64,000 bases of DNA, taken from the NCBI GenBank assembly GCA_963693305.1, contig OY855905.1, positions 3,004,201-3,068,200 on the forward strand. Reading direction: 5' to 3'. Below the pieces are notes generated by a model, which worked only from the letters and a program-made list of their open reading frames with translations, searched no databases and was not told the DNA's origin. This document shows, in pieces, positions 46,001 through 57,672 of the stretch. This stretch comes from Meandrina meandrites. Lineage: Eukaryota; Cnidaria; Anthozoa; Scleractinia; Meandrinidae. The position numbers and the translations under genes were made by a program. Each line of letters begins with the position of its first letter. Positions within the stretch are counted from its first letter, which is position 1.

Positions 46001-48060
46001 GCATTCACCTCAGCAAGAGTTTCTGGAAACTTAATGTACTCGTCACGCAGTTCATATAGGCCATTTACGACGTCTTGTACTGCCTCGATTGCTGTTGATT
46101 TTCCAACATTAAACACTGGTGCAATACTTGAATATGAATTTCCGTGGGCTAAACGATACAGTCCCAAAGCAAGAACTTTCTGCGGTGGCAAACAATCTCT
46201 AAATTTGGAGTTTCGCCTGACCAATCTCGGACCCAGGATATTGCGTATAATGTCGAAGGTGTTCTTGTTTACCCGTAATTGTTGTCGAAAGTATTCCTGT
46301 GGAATTGAGCTGCGTCGTTATAATGTATATCGAACCAGGATTCTGCTGGTCGAGGAATAGTCCATGTGTACGGGCCAACATGCATTCGTCGTAACTGACG
46401 ACGTCTTCTTCGCAGACAAGCGATGTTTAAGCCTGCCCGGTATTCGTTTACCCATACATGATAGAAAAGAAACAAGGCGAACATCTGCTGCTGCTGGATA
46501 TTTATGATCTGCAGAATCAAAACCGCAATAGCAAAGCAAAAGGCCTGATTTCGGTTCATGATGTTTACTGCATGTGGTAATCTGTGAACGGAACGCGGGA
46601 AATCTGAAACCTAATCGGTTGCTTACAAACAGGAAATTAAAAATAAACATGATCGTGCATTGTGCGACCTAAAAACATTTTGTGAAATTTTGACACTTCC
46701 GTTTGCGGTTTCAAATTTTTGTTAATTTTGGCCTCGGCTAAATTCTGTTTTTGACTGTAGTGCGACCCGGCCCATACTTAGCTTAATTACTTTACTGTAC
46801 TCGCAATTCTATATTATTTTTAGTTGCTTATTTTTGTTTTGAATGGACATTTAGCAGGCGTTTTATCACCAGTATAAAGTTCAAAATGTAGTTCGTGGCC
46901 CTTTTCCACTCACAATTTTGCAATCGATTGGCTGTAGACAGGGGGTGTGGTGGGGACCCCTTTGGGACATCAAAGTTGATAACTATTTCTAAAAGACAAT
47001 GCATTCCAATCTCGTATAGATCTCTTTCAAACACGAAATTACTTAGTATTTTAATAAAATCTTTATTTTTTGTTTCAAGATTTTTAACTTCATTTGGTTG
47101 AGTTGACATTATAGACTTGAATTGATTTGACATGTTTTCACTAAATGGTGCAATGGTGATAAATTTTGGGGATGGGTTTTCTAGCTTGATCTTTGGGCTG
47201 GTTTGAGACCCGGAGTTTACAGTTACAGTTTACAATAACTGTCTGTTTTTTGTGTCTCTTCCCACCTCCTTACTGGAGCAAGATAGGGCATTCCATCGCT
47301 CCAGCTCCTCTCGCCCTTTTGAGCAAGAAAGGGCCATCTTTACTTTTGGGAAATCTCTGGATCTGCAACTGTTTGATTCTCATTAGTTATGAAATTCTAA
47401 CTTCTCCTAACAATATCCGTATATTGCCGAGCAGAGGTGATGAGAATGAAGAAATTCATCAGTTACTTTGATGTGAGGGAGATGGGGGCTCCGAACTTTC
47501 AACTTCCCGTACATTTCACTCCTGGTTCCCACCTCTGTGCTTTTTCTATGGCAAAATATTATGCAGTGTTGTAAATTTTTTTCCAAATTTTTTTCTTAGT
47601 TCCTGCCATCTTGTTTCCCTGTGCTCTCTTCTCCTGCCTTCTGTTGAATTCTGCCTGCTGCTCCTCTCCCCACCCTGATGTATCATAAAATTCTCTGAAT
47701 TTAAATTAAAAGGAATCTATATTAATTACTCAGGAGAATTGATCTGGTGGGGGTGGGGGCAATGGAGCCTGTACTAATTCTGGTTCCCGCCCCTTTACTT
47801 GGGGATAAAGGTGTCTTCTCCTTCTTAATTTGTGCTGTTTTACTTGAAAATATTATGTAATGTGAGTTTGTTCTCAATTTCTGCCAGTTCCTACCACCTT
47901 GGGAATCCTGCTTCTTGCCCTCTCTTCTGCCTCTCATACCCCTCCCACCCCTATACTCCTTAGCCCTGGGCTCCCACCCTCCTGCCCCGCCTCCACATTA
48001 ATGTGATATGAAACCAGGAACATTTATTTATTTGTTTGTTTATTCAGTTACTTACTTAGT

Positions 48061-48103
<43 letters not shown>

Positions 48104-50889
48104 TTTTACAGACATGGTGACCGAACAAGAGCTGGTATGGCCCCTTGTTGGGCTAATGACACAGCAGTGTGGGACTGTCTGTTGACGTCAGCTTCTCTGC
48201 CCGTCATCAAACACGATACTCATGACATTGCAGTGGACAGGGTCTACAGAGATGGTATGTATATTACATAGATTTATTTCATATTAGCTTGCAAGCTGCC
48301 TTTTAAAAGTTTGTTGCAAGTTATGTAATACAAAACCTGCAATATGATATAACATTATTTAGACATACAGTATTTCCATCAGCCAAAATATTTTTAAAAT
48401 CATTATCAACTAGCTAGTAACTACCAACATATCTAACTACAGGTATAACGGAATAAAACTCAAAACAATGGATGCTGCTTTTCTTTTTATAGGCTGTGTT
48501 TAAAGTGTTACTTGAAACTGTGGCAATTCCTTATTGCATTAGCCAACAAGGAAATTTTACTAGTTAGCTATACAATGGAACTGTGATATAATGAGCCCCT
48601 TCTTAACAAAGTGCCCGCTAATATTGAAGAGTGTTCTTCATCCTGACCAAACTAAGTTGTAGTAAAATGTATGGGGGTTGTACAGGAGGGGTCTCTGGCA
48701 CGGTTTACGGGTGGAAAAATAACAAATCACGGATCATGGATAGCAAAATTTCATTTTCCCGAATCACAATGTTCTCTTTATATTCTGTTCCTACACAAAG
48801 AGAAGTGGCAAAGAAAGAGTGTTTGAAGAAAGCAAAATTGAATAATTAGGCAAAAGGAAAGGCTGCCTGTAAATTGTAATTACCTTTATTGGAGTCTTTC
48901 TCCCTTTTCATATAATATATTATGTTTTAATAGTCATAAATCTTCCGGAGTTCTCATTACTTAAAATCACCTGGAATATAGCATGGTAAAATCATAAATA
49001 TTGATTATTAATTCAAGTTCTTCACAGGTCACACAAAAGCTTTGGGTCACGCACGGATTGTGAGAATAGTTTTTTAAAGTGTGCAGTTCCAGAAAATATC
49101 TGTACCCACCCCATGGAAGATCATTGGAAATTCTGAGGTGGTGGGTGGTCTCAAAAGCCAAAAATTGAAAAAGGAAAGCTAGGGGCTTAACTAGAATTTC
49201 CAGAGGGCTGGGGGGATTCAAACCAGAAAACCTTCCATGGGAGGGGTATGGATATTTTATGGAATGACACATTCATGTTTTACAGAAAATAAATTCAGGT
49301 AATCACGAATCACGAGAATGCCCCTGCATGACCCTCATGTATGAAGCAAAACTCTGATTTAATGAACCACCATTTAATAAACACAATTTCCCATTCCCTA
49401 GCTTGGCACTGTGTTATGCGGTTTGGGTTTCACTACAGGGCTATCACTAAGGGCTGGGGGCCAGGAAATTCCCCCCAGCTACTAAAAGTTGGAGCCCTGG
49501 CTACTTTGAAACAAAATTTAACTACTGGAAAGTGAAAAATACATCAAACAATTTTGTCCTCCAGCTACTTTTTTGCTTTCCCCGCTTACTTGAAAAATTA
49601 GTGACAACCCTGCACTGTAGTTTGTTAGACAGTGAGTTCAGACCCTGGTTAGATAAGATATTAATGTTACCTTACATTGTTAAATATATATACGATTTGA
49701 ATAAAAAATGACCACTGATACATTTATAATTTTCATGTTGTCTTATTTGCAGTGTACATGCCAGGTCGTAATGACATGAAGGGCGACTGTGGCTTGGGCC
49801 ATCTTACGTTTAAGGGCTACAAACAGGAAGAGCTAAACGGACAGAATTTGCGCAAGGCATATGTTGAGACAGGGTTTCTTTCTCCCAACTATTCCAGTCA
49901 TGAAGTCTTTTTTCGCACAGATGGTGAGTAATTTAATTCATATGTATTAAAGACAATAACTGCAAGGGTGACATTTCTGAGAGATTTTGTTCGTCGAAGG
50001 GTGACACTACATAGAAATGAAAAAATTCATCGTGACAACGACATGAGTCCAAACTGAAAGTCAAAAATGCAAACTCTCCACAGCTGTTTCGACCTGATTG
50101 GGTATCGTCTGAGCAGAGTGTATTTTTAACTTTCAGTTTGGACTCTATCATGTTGTTGTCACGAAAGGTTTTTTCATTTCTACAAAGTGTCAGCCTTGTA
50201 GTGGCCTGCGAACGCAGATATATTTTCCACTTTGTATTTTTATCTTTGGCTGATTAGATCTGTCGCTATGCACACTAGTAGCTTTTCTGTTTGTCAGGTC
50301 CATTGCTTTTAGTTTTTACTTTCAGAATAAAAAGACCTATCTAGGGTCTCGAACGTAACACAGACTGTCTTGGGAACCTTTGAAAGCTCACCCCAGACAT
50401 TTTCCCTAGGGGAGGGCAGGGGAGGTGCTCAAAAAATTTTATACCAGAGCTCCTCTGCCCCGGTGCCCAATCTTTACCTTTTAAACAGATAGGGTAACAC
50501 TTTCAAAAACCTTCCATAGAAAATTGTACCCCCATCACATCACTGAGCAGTCTGGGTTCAAGCCCTAGCCAGTTTAATTTTGCTGTGTTCTTAAGCAAGA
50601 CACTTTTACTCTCATGGTGCCTATCTCCACCCAGGTGTATAAATGGATACCAGCGAATAAATGCAGGGTGTAACCCTGCGATGGACTGGCATCCCATCCA
50701 GGGGGGAATAGAAATACTCCTTGTTGCTTCATGTTACAGAAATTGAGACAAGCTCCAGTGACCAGTATGGGCCACTTAGAAGCTTGACGCAGACTTTACC
50801 TTAGTCACTAAGTATATTATTTGTTTGTAATTTAATTGAATTCTTTTTTCTTTTTATTAACAAATTCAGATATGTCAAGAACAAGACAG
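43065..50889 (+). CDS. Histidine acid phosphatase-like protein (PXYLP1/ACP type), first four exons
   Basis: Coding exons are 43065-43228, 48112-48254, 49753-49923 and a 20-nt micro-exon 50870-50889. All are bounded by GT-AG, and the phases agree (498 nt, 166 aa so far). The protein starts MAAKVLLVLCLCFFSCYARN, a clear signal peptide. The phosphohistidine motif spans the first junction and reads RHGDRTR. The family motif is RHGxRxP, so the usual Pro is Arg here. Exon 3 gives KGDCGLGHLTFKGYKQEELN, LRKAYV and SSHEVFFRTD. The micro-exon adds DMSRTRQ, matching the family's region before the SAQALL-type helix. A secreted or lysosomal phosphomonoesterase is likely; the exact substrate is unknown. 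Later exons, including the catalytic HD region, were not found before 64000. Intron 1 carries a PIF/Harbinger element, and a LINE lies downstream of the micro-exon. Confidence 0.75.
43313..43694. mobile_element. Harbinger-type MITE with TAA TSD
   Basis: The ends are GGGCCTGTTTACAAGCAGG and CCTGCTTGTAAACAGGCCC, a perfect inverted pair, flanked by TAA (43310-43312 and 43695-43697). Internal copies of GGTAGGGTAACCCTA make it palindrome-rich. It is 103 bp left of the autonomous Harbinger, in intron 1 of the phosphatase gene. Confidence 0.88.
44097..44924 (+). CDS. Harbinger-associated Myb/SANT-like (MADF/trihelix) DNA-binding protein, 275 aa
   Basis: I chose the start ATG 44097 (MDGRFPYYYAPRCFPMNYPY) as the first ATG in this frame. 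The N-terminal 65 residues are Pro/Ser/Tyr-rich. Residues about 70-160 form a Myb/SANT-like domain: KWSHEDQKTLVSLWADHHAR, KVWDEIAREIN, CKTKMKYLIDKYKEAKDW and FYEEIDAVLG. A basic patch KKKRKRARVEE is a likely nuclear localisation signal. The C-terminus (about 240-275) looks coiled and ends QANTMNALVGALTNFLQN. In this superfamily the protein binds element ends and helps import the transposase into the nucleus. The frame is intact. Confidence 0.88.
   Translation: MDGRFPYYYAPRCFPMNYPYYQHPAPGPSCANSPAVGPTAAHDSSTCSSSPSSIEMDGHTLEETTVAPQKKHYDKWSHEDQKTLVSLWADHHARLESKDARKVWDEIAREINRILGTKRTGDKCKTKMKYLIDKYKEAKDWNCKQSGGNRRQSVFYEEIDAVLGCRDGVMLQNVAEAGSSAGSSPGASETNVALAGQETSPQARTERKKKRKRARVEEQDDEERELLRSSLSGLEKQRKDMNSFMDNFARVQEQQANTMNALVGALTNFLQNSKL
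45337..46559 (-). CDS. PIF/Harbinger DDE transposase (HARBI1-like), one frameshift near 46300
   Basis: The C-terminal open frame (to 45337) carries the DDE_Tnp_4 core: GAIDGSH, SMHDAR, GDSAYPLSPW and VKVECAFGVLKSRW. The presumed triad is the Asp of IDG, the Asp of GDSAYP and the Glu of VEC. The N-terminal part is in a second frame (46559-46279) that reads RRRRRQLRRMHVGPYTW, WFDIHYNDAAQ. It should continue into QEYFRQQLRVNKNTF of the main frame. The shift lies in GCTCAATTCCACAGGAATAC around 46300. Either one base was gained or lost, or an intron ends at CCACAG there. The main frame has no ATG at its left limit, so the second frame is needed for a start. The acidic C-tail DEWEDEEEDDD is visible. 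Confidence 0.85.
48021..48108. repeat. (TTTA)n tract abutting a splice acceptor
   Basis: About 80 bp of TTTA/TTTG units end in TTATTTTACAG, which is the acceptor of phosphatase exon 2 (48112). The microsatellite therefore supplies the pyrimidine-rich part of the 3' splice site. Confidence 0.85.
49083..49272. mobile_element. TCCATACCC-family TIR element, short copy (empty site for the TTAA element)
   Basis: The ends GTTCCAGAAAATATCTGTACC and GGTATGGATATTTTATGGAA are inverted. It matches 9760-10592 without the nested 653-bp insertion, with a single TTAA at GGGCTTAACTAGAATTTCC. It lies in intron 2 of the phosphatase gene. Confidence 0.75.
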
Positions 50890-51777
50890 GTTAGTCATAT
50901 ATATGTTTGCTGGAATTTCTGACTGGTTTCACTGAATTTTCATGCAGTGTCATAAAGTTTGTCCATAAAAGTTGTTCACAAGCTGTTTGCTGTTAGGCTG
51001 TTCTGCCATCAATTGATCAATAAAATTTATTATCAACTCCCAGATTCAAACCGTGCATGTCATGTAAGCCAATTAATGTGTTTCAACCTTCAAAGGCCTG
51101 TGTTCATCCATTTGGCTTTGCAACTGTTTTTTGTGATATTTTTGAGACAAGATTATATTGTCCCAGGAGGGAGGGGTCAACTCGTCAAATCCACTGTCTG
51201 TATGCGCGTAGCCATCGTGACGTCACGAAGAAAGAAGCGCGCAGCTTTGGAGTGATTTTGAAAATGGCGGCCTTGTGTTCGCAACACAACGACATTTCAA
51301 GCTGATTTTCTCCACTTATTTACGTTCCAAGTGCTTTGTTTTTGGACAGTGAAGATTGACTACGATTTCTCTTTCTGAAGAGGTGAGTAACTTATAACTG
51401 TAGTTGAAAATAACTTCATAGAGGAAAGTCTCAAGAGATTTGGTCATTTTCTTCGAGTGGGAAAATGTGTTGGTAAATTTTGGTTGTTCGCACAGAAAAA
51501 TCGCTTTTTCTCGAAATCGATTCAGCATGAAAACTTGAAACTCGGCTCAATAACGGGGTATTTCTATAGAAAGGATATGCCATTGAAGTTAATACAGAGC
51601 AAGTGACCAAAAAAATGATGCTTTGGGTATCACAATGTCTGGTTTATATCATGGATTGCCCGAGTTAATCAGTTTTCCAACAAGTCGAACTGTGGCCAAG
51701 CAGTCAAGTAGTCTTTTTATAAACTGTGAAGACGAAAGTGTGGTCGAAAGCGGAAAACTTCAAAATACACTGCCATA
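50890..51777. other. Stretch after the micro-exon, no confirmed gene
   Basis: The expected next phosphatase exon (an SAQALL-like helix) is not visible. At 51270-51303 a short ATG frame (MAALCSQHNDISS) stands near a donor-like AGGTGAGTAA (51379). At 51632-51775 a second frame starts MSGLYHGLPELISFPTSRT. Both may be transposon exons, but I cannot name them. Confidence 0.3.
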
Positions 51778-51779
51778 GT

Positions 51780-54700
51780 GAAGCAGATGCATGATAATTG
51801 GGATTGCTTTCTTCCATGGTACATGTTGATGCATGGTAAACTAATTACCAATCCTAAATTAATATTGTCTGATTTGCGCGATTTTTACAGCGAATTGTAC
51901 TCTAACCGTGACCTACCTGACCATCACGTTTTAAGCGATGCATTTCTTGACCACTGTCTCTTGCCAATTCTTAGTGAAGACTCCAGGAACAATTGTGAAG
52001 GCGCTCTTACAAATGCAGAGTGCTTCAAAGCTCTGCAAACATTTCAAAACGGAAAGTCCCCAGGTAACGATGGGTTGACAGCAGAATTTTATAAAGTCTT
52101 CTGGCCAGTCTTGGGTCACCTTTTAGTCGACTCATTAAATAATATAATTGACTTATATTAATATAATATAATTGACTTATATTGCGCAATTATCAATATA
52201 AAATTTTCAGCTGCGCATTACAATGTTTAAGAAAATAATACTTACAAACCCTTAACATTACTTAAAAATCCTAAAAACATCTCTAGTACAAGTTCTAATA
52301 ATAAAATAAATAATCAGCTAAAAAAACGCCTTCTGAAACAAATGTGTTTTAAGAGACTTTTTAAAACTATTTACAAAGGAGATATTTCTAGTAAAAAGGG
52401 GAAGATTGTTCCATAATTTGGGGGCAGCCATATAAAATGATCGGTCACCCGGCGTAGTTAAAGACTTGCAAGTTCTAAAGTTGAGAAGTATACCACTGTT
52501 TGATCTTAAACTATATCTACCACTAGTGTCCTTAACAGATATAAGTTCGGAAATGTATGGCGGAGCAAGTCCGTGAATGGCCTTAAACGTTAGCAATAAA
52601 ACCTTAAAATCGATGCGATACTTTACAGGTAACCAATGCAGTGATTTCAATAGAGGTGTAATATGACAGAACTTGCTTTCTTCGAACACAAGACGAGCAG
52701 CTGAATTCTGAACTCTCTGTAATTTCTGTAGCTGACATGCCGGTAAACCATATAACAGGCTATTGCAGTAGTTGATACGGCTGGAAATAAAGGCATGTAT
52801 CAAGGTTTCTGTACATTCTTTGCTAAGATATTTCCTAATCCTTCTAATATTGTACAAATAATAGAACGCAACAGAGCTTGTTTTCGTAATGTGGTCACCC
52901 ATCGATAGGTTACAATCTAACCACACACCCAGATTCCTAACAGGGGATTGCGGAGCTCTTTCGAAAATGGAGAACTGGCGAACTCGCAAAAACAAGGTAT
53001 TATTAAACTTATTGAGAAGAAAAATAAGGATAAAAGATATATTGCCAACTGGAGACCTATTTCTCTGCTAAATGTCGATGTGAAGATCGCATCTAAAGCA
53101 TTAACATTAAGACTCGAAAAAGTTCTTCCAGAATTAATCAGTGTTGATCAGTGCGCATATGTAAAGGGAAGGAATATTTTTGATGCAGTTCGGACTATAG
53201 GCGACATTATGGATTACACAAAATTACGCAACATCCCCGGACTCATTGTCACCATCGATTTCGAGAAAGCTTTCGATTCTTTAAGTTGGAGTTTTTTATT
53301 TAAGATCTTGGAAAAGTTTAATTTTGGACAGTCCTTCATTAACTGGGTACGCATTTTTTATACAAACATATCGAGCTGCATTATGAATAATGGAATAGCT
53401 ACTCCGCTCTTTTCAGTCAGAAGAGGGGTTAGACAGGGGGATCCTCTTTCGCCCTATCTTTTTATTTTAGCTTTGGAGTCCCTTCTCACTGCCATCAAAC
53501 AAAACAATGACATCACAGGTATTGAAGTAGAAGGTAAAGAAATTAAGTGTACCGCCTTTGCAGACGACTTAACTAATTTTCTTAGAGATAAAAAATCGTA
53601 TGAAGCGTTGAATTTATTGTTGAATACATACGGCGATTGCTCTGGCCTTAAAGTCAACAAAGAAAAAAAAGAAGCCTACTGGCTAGGAAAATCTCACATT
53701 AATCATGACACTCTTGATATAAATAAGGTAAATGAACCAATCAAAATACTGGGTATCTATTTCACTTATGATCAGCATAAAAGTAAAGAACTTAACTTTG
53801 ACTCAACTTTAAAATCTATCAAAAAGTCTTTGAATTGCTGGCAATGGAGGAATTTAACACTGATCGGAAAGATCCAACTTGTCAAAACCTTCGCCATTCC
53901 AAAATTCATGTACCGTGCCTCCCTTATCTCTTTTGACAAGGATATAATTAAAAACGTAAATTCGGTGATTTACAATTTTGTGTGGAAAGGTAAAGATAAA
54001 ATTAAGAGACTGGCGTTAATCAGTGAATATGAAGATGGTGGTCTTAAGATGCCTCACATAGACTCCTTGATTGCTACACAAAGGATTGGATGTGTCAAAA
54101 GGTACCTTGACGATAGCGTTGCCCCGTGGAAAGCCTTTTTATCTCATTACATTAAGAATGTAGGATTTGAATTTCTCCTCAAATGTAATTTTAAATTATC
54201 TTGTCTACCCTGCAAGATACCAATATATTACAAAGATTGTCTCGAAGCTTAGTCTGATTTTAAAAGGTATACACCCGTTTCAAGACAGGAAATTTTAAAC
54301 GAGACTATCTGGAACAACAAAAACCTCTTGATTAATAAAGAATCGGTATTTAATGAGAAAATTAAGGATGCAGGTTTTGTACATTTGAGAGATATCCTTT
54401 CAGATGACGGAAAACTAAAAACTTGGGATGCTTTTAAGGAGAAAAATCTCTCTTTGTCGGATTATTTCCTTCTACTCGGCGTTTTTAGTGCTATCCCGCC
54501 TGAGTGGAAACTTCTTCTCAAAAATGAAGATGATGCGAATGAAATCGATATTACGGTTCCCGACGATGACCTTAACGATATTACCAGCATGAGTTCTAAA
54601 TCGATTTATTCGGCCCTGGTTAAACGAGTCCAAATCTCTCCTACTGCTCAATCTAAGTTTGATTGCTTATATAATATTTCCGACTTATTAGAGTGGAAAA

Positions 54701-55430
54701 ATATTTATCTATTGCCTGGTCGAGTCACTCTTGACACCAGAACGTGAGCCTTTCAATACAAGATCTTAAATCATATCCTCTACACAAATAGCACTTTATA
54801 CAAAATGAAATTAATTCCTTCTCGGTTATGCACCTTTTGTGGAGATCACGAAGAAACTCTGGAGCATCTCTTAGTAAAGTGTGCGTATTCAAAAGAATTT
54901 TGGTGTGCCACCACTTCTTGGCTAAATAATCACAATATACAAGTTGATAATCTTGACGAGATAACCATTCTTTTTGGTTGTTTCGACAATATTCCAGATT
55001 GTACTTTGTTAAACCATATAATTCTTTTAGGGAAATATACTATTTACATATGCCATTGCAAAAATATCATGCCATCGCTATCCTTACTGAAAGCCAAAAC
55101 AATACAAACTCAAAAGCTGGAGCTTCTCATTGCAAAAAAGATTAAGAAGGAATTTTTTCATTATACAAAGTGGCAGAAAATGTTATTGTAAAATTTTAAG
55201 CTTTAAGCAGCAGATAGATATACACAGAATTAATTAGTCAAAACAATAGATTTAGGTGCTAGTAGGCTAAAGACTCGCTTTCAATGTAATCATTTAGGTC
55301 TGGCTGACTGTGAAATGTGCTTTGTAATTAGTGTTATCGTGAATTAGTTAGTGGTAATATGTCTGTTGTATTTAGAATGTAATGTAAGTTGCGTGGTTTG
55401 TAAAAAATCTGTTTGTAATGGCAATAAAAA

Positions 55431-55461
<31 letters not shown>
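51780..55461 (+). mobile_element. 5'-truncated L1-type LINE with poly(A), interrupted and with two stops
   Basis: The frame carries reverse transcriptase hallmarks: GKSPGNDGLTAEFYK (about 52055-52097), NWRPISLLNVD, YVKGRNIFDAV, GLIVTIDFEKAFDSL, RRGVRQGDPLSPYLF and CTAFADDLTNF. After these come the C-terminal CTFCGDHEETLEHLLVKC zinc knuckle-like motif and a stop before 55190. It ends with AATAAA and a poly(A) run (55434-55461). Two in-frame stops (54250 and 54745) and an antisense insertion (about 52158-52960) disable it. All remaining pieces stay in one frame, so decay is recent to moderate. Confidence 0.9.
52158..52962 (-). pseudogene. CR1-type retrotransposon 3' fragment nested in the LINE
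   Basis: The minus-strand frame 52995-52318 reads RNLGVWLDCNLSMGDHITK, RIRKYLSKECTETLIHAFI, INYCNSLLYGLP, LQRVQNSAARLV, SLHWLPVKYRIDFK and a terminal FKKSLKTHLF. This is the standard RT thumb and C-terminus of CR1/Jockey-type elements. It is 5'-truncated and inserted in opposite orientation within the L1 RT. At its 3' side the host phrase ATAATTGACTTATATT occurs twice in tandem (52144-52159 and 52167-52182). Confidence 0.85.
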
Positions 55462-55462
<1 letters not shown>

Positions 55463-57387
55463 GATCTATTCTGAATTGTTCTGTTATTTAGAACTGATAT
55501 CTCTGTCCAGCCGTATAATCATTACTAGCGACACCCGGTTTTTAAAATAACTTTTATAACATGACATACCACTGCAGCAAAAAGATAAGAGAACTTAGAA
55601 TGGTGTATTTATTTTATTCCACACAAAACAAATCATTCAAAACAACATCTTGCCAAATGAGGTTTCTGTTTTGAGCTGTTGTGTTTTAATATATATTTAC
55701 TCAGAATTATTTTTTTATTAATAGCTGGCTGCATCATGGTTTGTCTCATATTTCCTTGCAATACAATTCTCTGTATATTTCTTAAAATTATTTGATTTTT
55801 AATTAATTAATTTCTTTATGTCTTTATTGCAACCACCACACAAACAAGAGAGTCAAAGTCATTTTAATTGGTTTTCACACCTTTATTAATTTCATACCAT
55901 TGAAGTGCACCAGAAGCATTTTGTCAAGATTTCTATATTCAGTTAAATGCAACAGAGTTAATAACAAAGAGCATAATTTACCTGTAGTCAGCAGTGCTTT
56001 TACATGCACATGCCCCATGATTCCATGTGCTGCTCATGGCCCGAGGTGTGTTCAAGCATTTAGATAGTTGATTTACTGCCCATAGGAAGACAACAAAATA
56101 ACGGAAAGTTTTTCCAACAAGAATTTAAGAGATACTGTCCACAAAATTTAAGATTGAAAAGTGTAATATTTCATCACAAAAGTGATTTATATCATTTTAA
56201 AGCAATGTACAACTCTAAAATTGTATGGGCATATTGCACTGAGTAGCATATTTCTTGGCTCTCCAATGATCCACACTAGAAACAATCAAAGGGCTCTGTG
56301 AGCCATGACTGAATTTCTTACCAAGGTAACCCATTCATGTACCTTTTTTGCTGACATTTGGGTAAGTTGTCAGGTTGGCACACTGTTATGATTCTGAGCT
56401 AGAGAGTGGAAGGTTCTGGGAGTTTCTGGGAGCGACTTCCAGTGGGGGCAAGTGAGGTTTTTTCTTTTCTTCTTTTTCCCCCGAGATGCTAATAAATGCT
56501 TTGTTCATTACTTTTTTTCCGAGGTGTAATTCATAATATTCATACATCTGAAAAGATTTCAATTTTCTTGCAAACATGAAAAAACGCACACAATTGTTGC
56601 CAACACTCTGGTTTCCATACATTGGTTGTACGTCAAACCCGATTTAATTTTCATGTGCTTGTACAACAACGAGATAGATCGGTATATTACAATATTGATG
56701 CTTTCAATGTACACTTTTTCAGCAGTCGAGTACTATCCACACAGTATTGTCTGCCGCATTTTGTTTTTTTCCTTTTTTTTAAAAAAAGTCCCTTTAATTG
56801 GTTACCAGAAGACAACTAACTACTATCGCCTGGTCAGTGGAATTGCAAAAAATGTTTACAGGCCATCGACCAACCATGTAAGCGAATCTGCTACCAGGTA
56901 CTATTTTATGATTGAATTGAATTCAGTTGTAGAAATGTAAGTTTAATAAGAGTCATAACAGAGGTGCTTTGACCATATTTTAGTTCGAAAAGGTGTAATA
57001 TATGCATTTAATCACCAAGAGCAATGTATGCACCCCTTTCACAGAATTGGTTGCTCCTCAATGATCCACACAACATAACTTGTTTGTGTAATTGTTTACT
57101 TATAATTTATTTATTATAACTGCACTAATTTTGACAACATGAACAATTCAGATACACCCTGTATCCTGTATGCAATGTTGGACATTGTTATAAAACTCAG
57201 AATAAATTTGTCATCCAGTTAACAACAAGAATGGCTCAAATCACAATTTTGTGCCTTCTTTTTGAGATGATAATTATTTAAGTGGGAGTGTATTGAATTT
57301 TGAATCACATTATACATTGCATGGTGTTTTGAAGCCAAAATTTGTCAGAAGCACTAGCTACCGCACATGTTATTTTGTTTTTGAGGC
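55462..57387. other. Stretch without a recognisable gene
   Basis: AT-rich DNA in which I see no domain, RNA gene or clear transposon end. Short frames at 56386-56940 have no recognised content. If the phosphatase gene is intact, its fifth exon could be hidden here, but no sequence matched what I expect. Confidence 0.4.
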
Positions 57388-57629
57388 CTATAGACAGGCC
57401 CTCGCAGAGCGAGGAGTGCAGTGCCTGTCTGACATGAATGATAACAGCACAAAACATCCAGCCTCAATTTCAGAGTCTCTCAAGTGAAGAAATTTTCCAT
57501 CAATTTCATAAAAGCCTTTAAGAGTCCGGATGCACTTTGCTGCATTGCCACAGGTATTTTCACAGCCAGCGATGACACATCTTGTCAAAGGTCCTTTAAT
57601 TGAGATCAGAAATTGTCTAGTAAGAAAAT
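57388..57629 (-). other. Possible Cys-containing exon, unassigned
   Basis: The minus-strand frame is preceded by a good acceptor (TTTTCTTACTAG) at 57630. It encodes SIKGPLTRCVIAGCENTCGN, then AAKCIRTLKGFYEIDGKFLH, and runs to a stop at 57388. No family is recognised. It is not in phase with the exon at 59762-59953 of the gene to the right if joined directly, so it may belong to a separate or intermediate structure. Confidence 0.3.
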
Positions 57630-57672
57630 TGAACATTCTAATAATGTTGTAATTACAAAGCTCAGTGGCTAA

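Larger units (their letters stand above)
43798..46773. mobile_element. Complete PIF/Harbinger transposon, 2976 bp
   Basis: The terminal inverted repeats are GGGCCAGGTCGCACTAGAG and CTGTAGTGCGACCCGGCCC. They are flanked by the 3-bp duplication ATA (43795-43797 and 46774-46776). Inside are the two genes typical of the superfamily, facing each other: a Myb/SANT-like DNA-binding ORF on the plus strand and a DDE transposase on the minus strand. It lies in intron 1 of the phosphatase gene. Confidence 0.92.
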
